64,000 nt of DNA, from positions 22,265,276 through 22,329,275 of the forward strand of contig OY744609.1 of assembly GCA_963556255.1 (NCBI GenBank), given 5' to 3'. The position numbers and the translations under genes are program-made. Below are positions 23,452 to 34,039 of the stretch, in pieces; positions within the stretch are counted from its first letter, which is position 1; each line of letters opens with the position of its first letter. The notes under the pieces are model-generated. The model had not been told where the DNA came from, made no database searches, and was given only the letters and a program-made list of their open reading frames with translations. This DNA is from Allolobophora icterica. Taxonomy: Eukaryota > Annelida > Clitellata > Crassiclitellata > Lumbricidae.

Positions 23452-24436
23452 TACAGAGTTATAATTCTTACTTGCTAACTGATGCTAACAATTAACACTT
23501 GGTTTCGAGTCACAAATTCACAACTAAGTAAATATCAAACATGAGAGAAATTTCTGCACACAACGCTGACCTGGAACTGCACGCCGAAAAGTGGCTTGCA
23601 ACAGAACTTGAATTATTTTATTTCTTTTCTGAAGTCGGTATCCAGCCCACATGTTGGATGTTATAAGTAGGTAAGTAAGTAAGTAAGTAAGTAATTATTT
23701 AGTACATCATTGAATAAAGCTGTAAATGCTGTCGCGTCTCTCTAAACCCTGTCCTGGCCTATAATTGAGAGCGCGACGTATTCAATCTCGGACCAAAGGA
23801 GGTTTTTAGAGTTATAATGTAACAACCTACATAATACAGGTTACATATATAAATACGTACCAATCACTATCGTTTCTATCTATCCCAGTTACTCTTCGCC
23901 GTTCGCCTTCCAAGTCAGTCTGACCTCTGTTCCATGTTCCACAACCTATGTGTTCCTCTCCCCTCCTCCACGATCCATTGTACTGAGCCGACTAAAAGCC
24001 GGTAGGGTGGAACGCAGCCAGGAAGGCAGGCAAACAGAAGGCAGGCAACTGCCCAGCGTATACAGACCAGTCGGGCGATGTCAGATTCCTCACCTCTGGG
24101 GTGATTACGGCGAGGGGGTGGATGGAGGGCACTCTTCGGTTGATGTGGCCTCCTGCGAAATGTGATATAGGCCTAGTTTGAGGCATCTGCTGTTCTTCCA
24201 TCACCATGATGCGCTGGGAGTTTCTGTTATAGGCCAAGTCGGAAGACGAAGCCGTGACAAATGCTACGGTGTTTGCGAGCTAGTAGCTACTAACAGTCTA
24301 ATACTATTCCGATTCGGGCAAATTGTTCAGCATTTTTCCCGGTGCCAACTTGCCCGAAAAACAGAAACGCCCGAAATTTGGGGGGGGGGGCGCTTGCCCC
24401 CTCTGACCCCCCGCCTCCTACGCCTATGCACCTCAC

Positions 24437-25525
24437 TACTGACAAACAAGCAACCGAATGCTGATCGAAAACGGCGAATACTTGAGAGGCCATCTGCCGA
24501 ATCCAGAGTAGGCGATAGAAACGCCTCCTCGGTTATTTGTTATGTATCTTATTCTTTGGTTCTCTGCCCTCAGGCAGGTTCTTATGTCCAACGGCGCCAT
24601 TCCTCTCGATGTTGAGCCTCCTCTTTATTTTATATTTTACATTTTACATTTGCATTCACATGCTATGTACATTAGAAAATAATAGTGTTAGAGAAATTCT
24701 TAACACTTAACTTAAAGTAAATGGGCCTACTATACAAAAATCATTACCGATGCCATCAAACCGTTGTAGTAGTGCCTTGCGTTTACCGACGTCCTATGGC
24801 TGTCAGGACCGTTGAAATCACCCTCCTCCTATCTGCAGACTTGAGACTGGCACTTCCTGGCACTATGACGCCGACTGATAGTGGCGGATTTCTTACACTG
24901 TTGGAATCCATCAAATTCTTACATAGCGGGGAGCTGAACCCTTCGAAGCGCCGTGTTCGATTTTGGCATCAGGAATATGGATAAGGATCGAACGCTATCA
25001 ATGACTGAAGCCATCAAAGGCCTGTAATTCCATAATCCCTCGTTAAATCTTCTTCATCCTCATTTCCTTTTTATTGGGTGCAAACGGCGAGGTAAGGTCG
25101 ACATCAGCAACCCTTGCAGCCATAAATATGACGTTGAACAATAAAATAAATGTTTCCCTAACTTCGAAATTAACCCTCGTTGTACTCTTGAAACCTTACA
25201 AATTACCCAATTGAGTGTCGTTTGCCATTTATTCTGTTTACGATTCTTTAGTAGACCTAAGTGCAGTCGTAACGCCAGCGTCATTAACAAACCACGTTGG
25301 TCACGACCAATTACGGTCGACTAAAGCCGCCCAGTGGTGTCTCACTCGTTAAACTCATCCGTGTTATGTTCGTGGTGCAGAAAGTTGACCTGATACCTAA
25401 CTCTCCAAAAATGCAGCAGATTACATGCTTTGCACGCGAAACACCTCGGTTTCTATCCAATTGTATGTGTACAAATCACCTGTAGGAATAAACTTCATCT
25501 GGAAATAATATGGCAACATCAGAAT
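24437..25525. other. No feature recognised
   Basis: Mixed-composition sequence. Short frames (for example 24721-24984) lack motifs. Confidence 0.4.
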
Positions 25526-25529
25526 TCAC

Positions 25530-25860
25530 TAAAATGTACCATCTATTCCAAAGGAAAACGCTATTCCCACAAATTGTAACCCCATGTTTCATACTTTATC
25601 AGTTAGACCTCTCATATGCGACAACAAAATTTTCCAAAAGAGGTACAAGTCACATGCATTTCAGTCAAAAACTTTAAGTTTCCATAAATCGTATGTTCAC
25701 ACAGTCATGTCCCCGCTAGAAATAACATACATATCAGTTTCGTCACCCAAAATGATCTTAAATGCTTCATCTTACACATGTGTTTCAATCGAAAACCTAC
25801 CTTTCCCACAAATCTGGCGCTGCCCCAGCGCACCCATCGCTACCGCTGCAGCTTCCCAAC
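25530..25860. repeat. Very diverged ~115-bp repeat
   Basis: Related phrases recur at about 25556, 25668 and 25790: AAAACGCTATTCCCACAAAT, AAAACTTTAAGTTTCCATAAA and AAAACCTACCTTTCCCACAAA. The spacing is about 110-120 bp. This is a weak ancient tandem signal. Confidence 0.4.
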
Positions 25861-25865
25861 ACTCT

Positions 25866-25944
25866 CGCCACCACCGCTGCCGCCGCCGCCACCGCTGCTG
25901 CCGCTGCCGCCGCCGCCGCCGCCGCCGCCGCTGCCGCCGCTGCC

Positions 25945-25977
<33 letters not shown>

Positions 25978-25992
25978 GCCGCTGCTGCGCGC
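25866..25992. repeat. (GCC/CTG)n CpG-rich trinucleotide array
   Basis: About 125 bp of GCC, GCT and GCA triplets in an otherwise AT-rich region. The three frames per strand give poly-Ala, poly-Pro/Leu, poly-Arg or poly-Gly. No initiation context, flanking conserved sequence or splice pair argues for a real exon. Confidence 0.85.
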
Positions 25993-26265
25993 GCTCTTCC
26001 CAAAGTTCCTAACCCTAAAATGTACCTTCTCTTCAATTCTGCTCGCTCTCCACACTTTACAGTTTTATATATCTTAGCAAATAATTTAGAGTTCTTCCTT
26101 CTCTTTTAGTTATCAGTTTTGTATTTCTTAGCAAATAATTTAGAGAACTCAACTATATGCTGATAAATGACAGCCTGTGCGTACATTCCCAACAGTAGAA
26201 CCTAACGATCTTTGTTTTTGCGCGTTTTGTAACTAAATGTATTTAGACACTTATTTGGTTAGGGG

Positions 26266-26656
26266 ATGCACGATAGCGTAGTGGTTAGCACGCTAAGCTG
26301 TCGATGGAGAGGTCGGGGGTTCGAATCCCCGTCCGGACAGAAATTTGATTCGATTTCTACTCCTGCTGCACCCCATAGCCAACTCAGCTATAATGAGTAC
26401 ACCGACTGAACTCTGTCGGTGGGAAGATGAGACGGTGAGGGTTAGAGCTGGCCGCCTTTCCCTCATATGCCGAGTCTAAGAAACTGAGGTTGCTAACAAT
26501 TCATATCCATGGCTACCTCGTGGTTAGCTCATGGGTCCTCTCTCTCTTCTTGCTTAAAAAGCTTCCATATTATTATTAAGATGTCAAAATATGTTGTTCA
26601 AATAGCATGCTTGTAAGAATATAGCTTGTTAGAAATATATTTTAAAATTAACTTAT
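26266..26656 (+). mobile_element. tRNA-derived SINE (family 1), tandem unit 1
   Basis: It opens with a tRNA-like head: A box TAGCGTAGTGG (26274-26284) and B box GGTTCGAATCC (26318-26328). The central body follows (ACTCAGCTATAATGAGTAC, CTGTCGGTGGGAAGATGAG, CATATGCCGAGTCTAAGAAA, TTCATATCCATGGCTACC), then an A/T-rich tail (about 26566-26580). The body recurs at 29945, 31140, 41405 and, inverted, 46690. The acceptor arms do not pair, so it is not a tRNA gene. About 75-90 bp of non-SINE flank (to 26656) is part of the duplicated unit. Confidence 0.85.
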
Positions 26657-27047
26657 ATGCACGATAGCGTAGTGGTTAGCACGCTAAGCTGTCGATGGAG
26701 AGGTCGGGGGTTCGAATCCCCGTCCGGACAGAAATTTGATTCGATTTCTACTCCTGCTGCACCCCATAGCCAACTCAGCTATAATGAGTACACCGACTGA
26801 ACTCTGTCGGTGGGAAGATGAGACGGTGAGGGTTAGAGCTGGCCGCCTTTCCCTCATATGCCGAGTCTAAGAAACTGAGGTTGCTAACAATTCATATCCA
26901 TGGCTACCTCGTGGTTAGCTCATGGGTCCTCTCTCTCTTCTTGCTTAAAAAGCTTCCATATTATTATTAAGATGTCAAAATATGTTGTTCAAATAGCATG
27001 CTTGTAAGAATATAGCTTGTTAGAAATATATTTTAAAATTAACTTAT
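26657..27047 (+). mobile_element. tRNA-derived SINE (family 1), tandem unit 2
   Basis: This is an exact repeat, by eye, of 26266-26656: SINE plus about 80 bp of its 3' flank, offset 391 bp. The B box is at 26709-26719. The flanking DNA is duplicated with the SINE, so this is a segmental tandem duplication and not two independent insertions. Confidence 0.85.
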
Positions 27048-27049
27048 AT

Positions 27050-27425
27050 GTCAAATAAGACGATAATTTTTGAATTTTTTATTCACCTAATGTATAGACT
27101 TGTCAAATACGTCGCGCAAGAGTACAACTTTTAATATATCTTAGATTATAACATAATATATATTTTAAAATACCATATTCAAATAAGCTTCGCTGTGCTA
27201 TGGCGCTATACAAATCGGTGAAGTTCAAAATAATTTAAATGTAGGCTCTACTTAAAATTTATGTGAGAAATAAGTTTATTCAACATGTGAAATGTTTCAA
27301 TAAGATAATTAACTCGTGTAAGAGTACAACTTAGGTTTCAAATATAATTAAACTATATTAAATGTAATTAAAAGAATTAAATATAATAATTTACAAAGTG
27401 ACACTCTCTCTGGAGGGTCTGACCT
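27050..27425. other. AT-rich spacer with a possible LINE tail scrap
   Basis: TATGGCGCTATACAAATCGG at about 27200 resembles the ...GGCGC.ATA.AAAT... tails of the CR1/L2-like LINEs in this window. Nothing else is recognised. Confidence 0.35.
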
Positions 27426-27429
27426 AGCA

Positions 27430-27514
27430 GCGGCCGTCGAACGTCATGGAGTGAGTTTAAAGCGGCCGTCTAACGCGCTGAAGTGAGTTTAAAGCGGCCG
27501 TCGAACGTAATTGG
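27430..27514. repeat. 32-bp tandem repeat, array A
   Basis: 2.6 units of 32 bp start at 27430, 27462 and 27494. Each opens GCGGCCGTC(G/T)AACG and closes AGTGAGTTTAAA. A NotI-like GCGGCCG octamer core is present in every unit. Confidence 0.85.
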
Positions 27515-27660
27515 TTTCGTTAAAACCAATAGTAGGTTTTACGGGATTTCGTTAAAACCAATAGTAGGTTTTACGGGATTTCGTTAAAACCAATAGTAGG
27601 TTTTACGGGATTTCGTTAAAACCAATAGTAGGTTTTAAGGGATTTCGTTAAGACCAAACA
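27515..27660. repeat. 32-bp tandem repeat, array B, with internal palindrome
   Basis: Four full units (27515, 27547, 27579, 27611) and a partial fifth, nearly identical. Each opens TTTCGTTAAAACC and contains the inverted repeat AAAACC-N7-GGTTTT, then ACGGGA. The period equals that of array A immediately upstream, although the sequences differ. Confidence 0.9.
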
Positions 27661-27673
27661 ATAGTTAACTACT

Positions 27674-28071
<398 letters not shown>

Positions 28072-28165
28072 AATAATAATAATAATAATTGGGTTTACCA
28101 ATAAGGAGCATGACCCCTTCGTAAGATTGACTCGAGGGCTTGCTCCATATTTTTTATTTCTAACA
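28072..28165 (-). mobile_element. Possible LINE 3' tail ending in (ATT)n
   Basis: On the minus strand a unique segment (GGGTCATGCTCCTTATTGG) ends in CCCAATTATTATTATTATTA. This is typical of a retrotransposon 3' end, but no coding is visible. Confidence 0.35.
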
Positions 28166-28395
28166 GAATAGACTTCAATAGAGTGACAATAGAAAGTTGC
28201 TACAAATCCTATTTCTTAAACTCGCCCTACTCACGTTATCTAATATCTTTGCGTTGACTCTGACATAGACACTGGCGCCCTCTATGGAATTGCACAGTAA
28301 GTACTATTTACGATAGACTAGAACTATCTCCACCTGGCGAATGACTAGCTAAGTCGAATTCACAATGATAATTAAAGGCTAAAGCATCGCTATTC

Positions 28396-29369
28396 CAGTG
28401 TGATTCTCCTTACAGATTTATTTCGGTTAAAGTTACAATTATGGTTAATGGTTTTTCATTTTAGTTATAGTTACAATTATAGTTAGCATTATTTCATAGA
28501 TATAGTTAAAGTTAGAGTTACTGGATTTTTTATTTCAGTTAGTACTTAGATACAACAAGGCTAAGCGAAATTGCCTACAGTTAGTACTTAGTTACAACAT
28601 ATGTAAAACGTCTTATATGCTTTGCATATAAGACGTGTTACACAATTTGCTTAGAGCTTCGAAAGGCTTTGAAGAATTGTTGCTTCAGCTTCATGAATAC
28701 ACAACGCTCCAAATTCACCGACATCCGATTTCGTCTTCCACTAGGGCCAGTGGCGGCGCCAGACACTTTTTGTCACCAGGGCATAGCCAGGGCAAAGCGC
28801 GATTTATGGAGAGCGCGGTAGGCGGCAGCGCGAGCTTAAATTGTGACTATAATTTATAAGATCGAGCTACCGCGTTTGCCATACATCGCCCCCAGCACTA
28901 TTTTTGACATTTGTAAAGCAAATTTTACCATTTCAGTGAATTAAGTGAATTTATATCTCAGGATATAACAAATTTGCCCGAACAAATTATGGACAGGGCA
29001 AAAATCTGGCAGGGCATCGACCAGGGCAAAGGCTTTTTTACCAGGGCATTTGCCCTGGCGCGCCCTGGTGTAGCGCCGCCTCTGACTAGGGCCTACATAG
29101 CTCCCGACATACATGTACACTGAACACGTTTTCACAATTCTGATGATGCGGGGTAGCGAATTTTCACGTTCTTATGTTTGTCGATATTTCACTTTTATTT
29201 TTTAACGAAAATAACAATGAATTTTCGCTTGTGCTATTTTCGTTATAGTTATAGTTTAGTTAATGGTATTTTTTTTAGTTGCAGCTATACTATAGCTATC
29301 GTTAACGAAATCATGTTATCTTCGTTAACAACATTTTCGTTATCGTTTTCGTTAACGAGAATCACACGG
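28396..29369. mobile_element. hAT element, family B copy 1, carrying a nested MITE
   Basis: The ends CAGTGTGATTCTC and (inverted) CCGTGTGATTCTC match at 12 of 13 positions. The flanking octamers are CGCTATTC and CGATATTC (7 of 8). Both termini are packed with short TTAACGAAAAC / AGTTATAGTTA motifs in mirror orientation. A second hAT MITE (28748-29084) lies inside with its own duplication. Without it the element is about 630 bp. The interior around 28648-28735 matches, inverted, 53020-53110 in copy 2. Confidence 0.8.
28748..29084. mobile_element. hAT MITE, family C copy 1 (CAGTGGCGGCGCC ends), nested
   Basis: The ends CAGTGGCGGCGCCA and (inverted) CAGAGGCGGCGCTA are flanked by exact 8-bp duplications ACTAGGGC (28740-28747 and 29085-29092). 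Subterminal palindrome CCAGGGCA-TT-TGCCCTGG at 29041-29058. Confidence 0.9.
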
Positions 29370-29674
29370 CGATATTCTAGCAATCGACATCTTTTCATTC
29401 AATCAAACGCTTTGTTAAAATATTAATAGTTTTGATATTACTTTGATTGTTTTGTATTGTGTACTTTGCGAAATTGAAAAGTCATAAACTTGCTATACTC
29501 TCTAATTCATAGTTATAAGTTCTGACCTAATCTCGAAACTTCTGAAGGGTTAAACTAATGATGCACAAGGCATATATCGATGGCAGTCCAAACAGATTTG
29601 CAATCCAGTCAATCCCAAGTATCAGCCCAATGAGACAGAAAGGCAGTCTAAGGAGGATGAGCACGCGGAAATAA

Positions 29675-29790
29675 AAATGTCTTATACTGAAAACTGAAAG
29701 ATACCAAGCGCTGACTTGGGTCGGGAATACCTCTGAATCGTTGAGTGGCGCTTTTATAAATGTTCGATTACCATTACAATTTCTGATCTA
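29675..29790 (+). mobile_element. CR1/L2-like LINE 3' tail
   Basis: GACTTGGGTCGGGAATACCTC ... GAGTGGCGCTTTTATAAATG ... GATTACCATTACAATT matches the tail of the larger fragment ending at 59765. Only the 3' UTR remains. Confidence 0.65.
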
Positions 29791-29944
29791 CCCACACTGT
29801 CGGTTATTTTTATTTAGCTTTTGCAGTTTGCGCATAGCCACTCAACAGCAGCCTCCTGAGCTTGGTGCGTAACCGGGATCCATGCAATATAGGATTCGGT
29901 CCTGCTTGTTTGGATCATTAGCTTCCCCAGCGAGGGCCTACCCA

Positions 29945-30085
29945 CGGAGGGCGCTAGATCAGACGGCGCCCATCCTCATTTGCCGAGGCTAGGAAAGTGA
30001 AGTCGCTAGCACTTCATATCCGTGGCTGCCTCGCCGGCTGGCTTGACAGATTGCGCTTCCCTTATTCTTCTTCAGAGTCGAACAT
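29945..30085 (+). mobile_element. SINE family 1 fragment (body and 3' part)
   Basis: TCATTTGCCGAGGCTAGGAAA, GCTAGCACTTCATATCC and GGCTGCCTCGCCGGCTGGC match the central SINE body. A near-identical fragment sits at 31185-31310. The tRNA head is absent or replaced by diverged sequence. Confidence 0.7.
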
Positions 30086-30160
30086 ATTAAGCTCATTGTA
30101 GAACCTTGGACCAGCAATGGAAGAATCCCTGCTGCCAAGTACTTTCGCGGTATGCATGGC

Positions 30161-30857
30161 CATAGGCGTAGACTCTGGGGGGTCAGCCGGGGCACGTGCC
30201 CCACCAATAATTGAGGAGCCGGGGCAATGCCCCCCCAAAAAATCGAGAGGAGAATTTCTTAAAAAATTAAAATATTATGTTTCAATATAGACAAATTTCT
30301 TCAGAAACAGAAAAACAGCGACACAGAACTGAAATACTATCAGAAATTCATAATGGAAACAAAGATTTATTTTTATCTTCAATATCTTCAATATGAAACA
30401 AATTTGCATGTAAACAAATCGCCCCATTTCATACGCATTAACGTAACACCGGAAGCCTTTGCTGACTGTCCAGACCAGATGTGGAAAAGTTTTTTTCGGA
30501 TTTTGGTTTTAAACAAAAAAAGGAAAAGAAATCCACAAAATTTGTTTTTTGGTTTGTTTAAAAAATGAATTTCTTATTTTTTAATTTTTTTAGAAGTTAT
30601 CTTAATAACATTGATTTAATGATTTTTAATTTTCGGAAATCGCAACTGATTTAAACTGAGTTGGAGCTCTTGTTCATGCCATTTTTCATGATTTTTATGA
30701 TGCGAAATCCGAAAATCTTAAAAACAACAAAAACTATAAAAACCCAAAAACCGGAAAAAAACAACAAAAACAACTTTTAATCTTGAAAAAAGTTTTTTTT
30801 GCCCCTCTGGTCCAGACCCCTTGCCCCTCCAATATTTTGGACAAGTTTACGCCAGTG
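30161..30857. mobile_element. hAT non-autonomous element (CATAGGCGTAGAC ends)
   Basis: The ends CATAGGCGTAGAC and (inverted) CACTGGCGTAAAC are flanked by exact 8-bp duplications TGCATGGC (30153-30160 and 30858-30865). It is 697 bp with G-rich subterminal blocks at both sides and an AT-rich core with no long frame. The left end is shared with the hAT at 22778. Confidence 0.85.
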
Positions 30858-31124
30858 TGCATGGCAACAGAAAGACAATAATGATAGGTACTCTAGGAGG
30901 TAATCATAGTGTTAATGGCTTTGGGTTTGACCAGAATACAATGTCTCACAGACCTTACATAGTGTTGGATAATGTACTGTCTCCAACACTGTAGAACATA
31001 ACGTCTAATTGGATTTCACGAGCGTTACAATGAGACGACTTACAGATAGAGCTTAAATGGTCAATGAAACACATCGAGAGGGTAAATCATGACACACTCA
31101 ATTTACGTGCCTATTACTTTTAGG

Positions 31125-31315
31125 ACTGAGACCTAGCCAACTCAGCTCCAATGAGTACATTGACCATACATTGTCAGTGGACAGATCAGACGGCGCCCAT
31201 CCTCATATGCCGAGGCTAAGAAAGTGAAGTCGCTAGCACTTCATATCCATGGCTGCCTCGCCGGCTGGCTTGACAGATTGCGCTTCTCTTATTCTTCTTC
31301 AGAGTCGAGAGAAGG
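31125..31315 (+). mobile_element. SINE family 1 fragment
   Basis: GCCAACTCAGCTCCAATGAG, ATTGTCAGTGGACAGATCAG, CCTCATATGCCGAGGCTAAG and TTCATATCCATGGCTGCCTC follow the order of the SINE body. The tRNA head is missing. Confidence 0.75.
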
Positions 31316-31319
31316 TAAC

Positions 31320-32415
31320 ACGAGGAGAGGATGAACCATGGCATGGGCAAAGATAGATTGAAGAGAAACCTTGGATGATTTCGGTGTTTTCAGAAACGAT
31401 GTAGTCATGGTTGGACCTAAGACATCAAATCACCCTTTGAGAAGAGATGTTGAAATAGGATGCGTCAAGAAGAGACCTTTGTTCGGTGATGAAGAGATGA
31501 GTGTATAAACAATTTTTGGCTGAAACTAATCTTAAATATGATATATAGAATTAGGATAGAAAAATTACCAGGCGCAGAACCTCAATTAATTTGAACCTGA
31601 TGCCAGAAATTTAATCGGCAAAGAACTCCAGCAATTCATTGGCCAGCTTATGAGACGTCGCGTGCACAGCATGGGCTACAATTAGACGACACCCACTTCA
31701 TTATCTCATGTGACGTCATAGTGTCCAGTTGGTTCCGGTGACGTATATCCGGTTCCATGGCAGATGAACTAATATTAAGACAGAATTGTGTAGCGCATCT
31801 TTAAGAAAAACACGTGCACGTATAATATTAGACGTATGACGACAGCAAACACTAAAGTCAATCACCAACCCGCTTATTAAGAAAAATTAAGTAATCGGTG
31901 TCGTCTAGACCTTGAGAAGTTGAGCGCCTTATTCGTTGGGTCCATGTTGGGCCAATAGCTGGCCATCAGTTGCAGCTGTTGGCAATATATACGGACCAGC
32001 TATAAGACCAGTTAACGTCGCTTTCTGTGTAGTCAGACAATAGTGTGGCTGTTTCTACAGTTTCTTAAATTAATGTCTGGAACCGTCAGGCACAAATGAA
32101 GAGGGAATCAACTGCCTGGAAACACAGTTCATTTATCCTAGAATGATACAGAAGTGTGGCATCTCTGTACATTACATTGGCAAAAAGCGATGAAGCGATG
32201 CATTCTTCTTTCACCGGGTTCTGAATACCGATTGTGCTGACCACATCGGTTTCTTCTGCTATTCACAAAACGGCACTTATGTGTGCAACATCTTTATGTC
32301 AGGCGAACTAATTAACTGGAAAATTGTCTTTTATTATGGTTCGGTTTCAAATCATCAAAAAGCGCACGCAATATAATGTAGACATTCCGTGCATCCTACC
32401 ATTGAAACAGCGCCA
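31320..32415. other. No feature recognised
   Basis: Mixed-composition sequence. No coding signature or repeat end found. Confidence 0.4.
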
Positions 32416-32418
32416 TCA

Positions 32419-32419
32419 T

Positions 32420-32459
<40 letters not shown>

Positions 32460-32660
32460 CAATACATTTAGCCTATATATAGTGTCATATATAGGGCACT
32501 ATATATATGCCTAAATGCATTGTATAAAATCGATATATATTGTAACACATAATGCATTATTATACTAGGCGACATAATACACACTGTATATGTATTTTAC
32601 ATGTCAATATAGACATGTAATATAGGCTCTATATATGTTATAAATCGTTACATATATATA
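32419..32660. repeat. (TA)n array and AT-rich hairpins
   Basis: A TA array (32419-32457) leads into an imperfect inverted repeat. TATACAATACATTTAGCC (about 32456) pairs with the segment ending GCCTAAATGCATTGTATA (about 32526). Another small hairpin, TTACATGTC ... GACATGTAA, lies near 32595-32620. Confidence 0.65.
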
Positions 32661-32664
32661 TATG

Positions 32665-33090
32665 CAACCTGAGAAGTCTGTAATACATAAATAGGTATGA
32701 ATATGTGATAAGTTTTCTCATGACACTATCACGACTCATGACTGATACGTTTTCATGACGAAGCCTGAGATGCTGGAACAGGTGACCATCTCATCGGATG
32801 CAGCGACTGGTGTTCCCATCCGGACAGCGATGCAGCAACACCCATCGATGAGAACGAAAGCTGCTGCAGTTGTGTGATTGTCGCTTCAGCTTCAGTGCTT
32901 CAGAGGCAGCCATACTGACGCCTCTCCTTCCATCAACTGATATTCACGTTCAACATTAAAGCGACATCTTGTCTCAAGTACATGTATAAAATTATTTATG
33001 TGGGATATAAACAGATAGAACGACTCAGTCTTTCCTGTTATACATCGTATTAAATAATTAAACAATGCATGTACAAATCACTTGCGGCAC
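32665..33090. other. No feature recognised
   Basis: Mixed-composition sequence with no supported feature. Confidence 0.4.
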
Positions 33091-33095
33091 TCTGG

Positions 33096-33270
33096 TTCAT
33101 TCGGTAGCGCGCTGACTCTGTAGTCTAACGATTGCGGGTCCGAACGTGCTCATCACACTACGCGTAATTGCTATGAACTATATACTTGTTCGCGCAACAT
33201 CTTTTCACTGCTCAATTTAAGAGCTTATAACGACCTCGAGCATAATAACTGCGAATAAATAAATAAATTA
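33096..33270 (+). repeat. tRNA-derived SINE-like remnant with (AAAT)n tail
   Basis: TTCATTCGGTAGCGCGCTGAC resembles an A-box region. GCGGGTCCGAACGTGC follows about 25 bp later as a degenerate B box, and the unit ends GCGAATAAATAAATAAATTA. Head, body and AAAT tail in this order suggest an old SINE. Confidence 0.45.
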
Positions 33271-33274
33271 TTGA

Positions 33275-33865
33275 TTTAAATACATGTGATGTCCTTGAAG
33301 ATTGTATAATTATAGCCTAGTTTAATGACTAGCTGTGTCCTTACTGTCCGGTCCTCTGAAACGAAAATATCGTTTTGCTGTGCCATAGCCAAGGTCATCT
33401 TACATAGCTCGTTTTGCAGACCTGTAAGAGCTATGGTTTCGATTTGGTCATGTGATGCCATGACTTTAGTTTAGGAATCATATAATGAAAATTTATGTCT
33501 TTTTCCCCATTAAAAGTGTCTACAGTATTTGCAATATTCAGGCCATATATAAAATAAACGTGGTAAATACTGCATAAATGTGCATACATAAATATAGGGC
33601 TTACACTTTTACATGAAGGCCTACATTCTATATGAACGATATAAAAATCTATAAGGGTACATTTAGGACATTTAGAAAGAGAACAAAGTGTGTGATCCAT
33701 CCTCACTTACATGCTCTTGACATCAAAGTCACGCGAAGATCGCATCAACGCATTTCTAAAGCGCTTTCATGATCCTCTCAAGACCGCTTCTCTTTTCATG
33801 TATGATTAGTAAAGTGATGAAGTAAGAGACTGAAGCACAGGAGAACTCGAGATGACAGAAGCAAA
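33275..33865. other. No feature recognised
   Basis: Overlapping short frames on the minus strand (33276-33706) carry no motif I recognise. Confidence 0.4.
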
Positions 33866-33867
33866 CA

Positions 33868-34035
33868 GACACCAGACAGACAGACAGACAGACAGACAGA
33901 CGGAGATAAAGAGGTATCAACGTCGTTAAAGACGATACCGAAAAGAGACAAATAACAAAGAGAAAGACAGAGAAACACACAGAGAGACAGATAATTATAC
34001 AGACAGTTAGACAAACATACAGACAGACAGATAGA
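33868..34035. repeat. (CAGA)n degenerate array
   Basis: CAGA units at 33873-33900 and 33960-34035 flank a short unique insert. Confidence 0.85.
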
Positions 34036-34039
34036 GACA

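Larger units (their letters stand above)
22778..24428 (-). mobile_element. 1.65 kb hAT element with broken transposase gene
   Basis: The ends CATAGGCGTAGG (22778) and the inverse CATAGGCGTAGG (24428 backwards) are perfect over 12 bp. They are flanked by exact 8-bp duplications CACCTCAC (22770-22777 and 24429-24436). G-rich subterminal stretches occur at both ends. The interior holds a minus-strand hAT transposase N-terminus, a nested 63-bp MITE-like insertion at 22899-22961 and a (GTAA)n run at 23667-23694. The catalytic core is missing, so it is non-autonomous. Confidence 0.85.

Noticed and set aside
25762..26109. Poly-alanine protein
   Set aside because: Arises from the GCC/CTG array. All frames on both strands are homopolymeric, and flanks have no coding signature.
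26269..26340. Functional tRNA gene
   Set aside because: A and B boxes are present, but the acceptor arms do not pair and the sequence continues into a SINE body repeated elsewhere.
27515..27660. CRISPR-like array (palindromic units repeated regularly)
   Set aside because: Units are contiguous without unique spacers, the region is clearly eukaryotic, and no cas genes are present. It is an ordinary tandem repeat with an internal palindrome.
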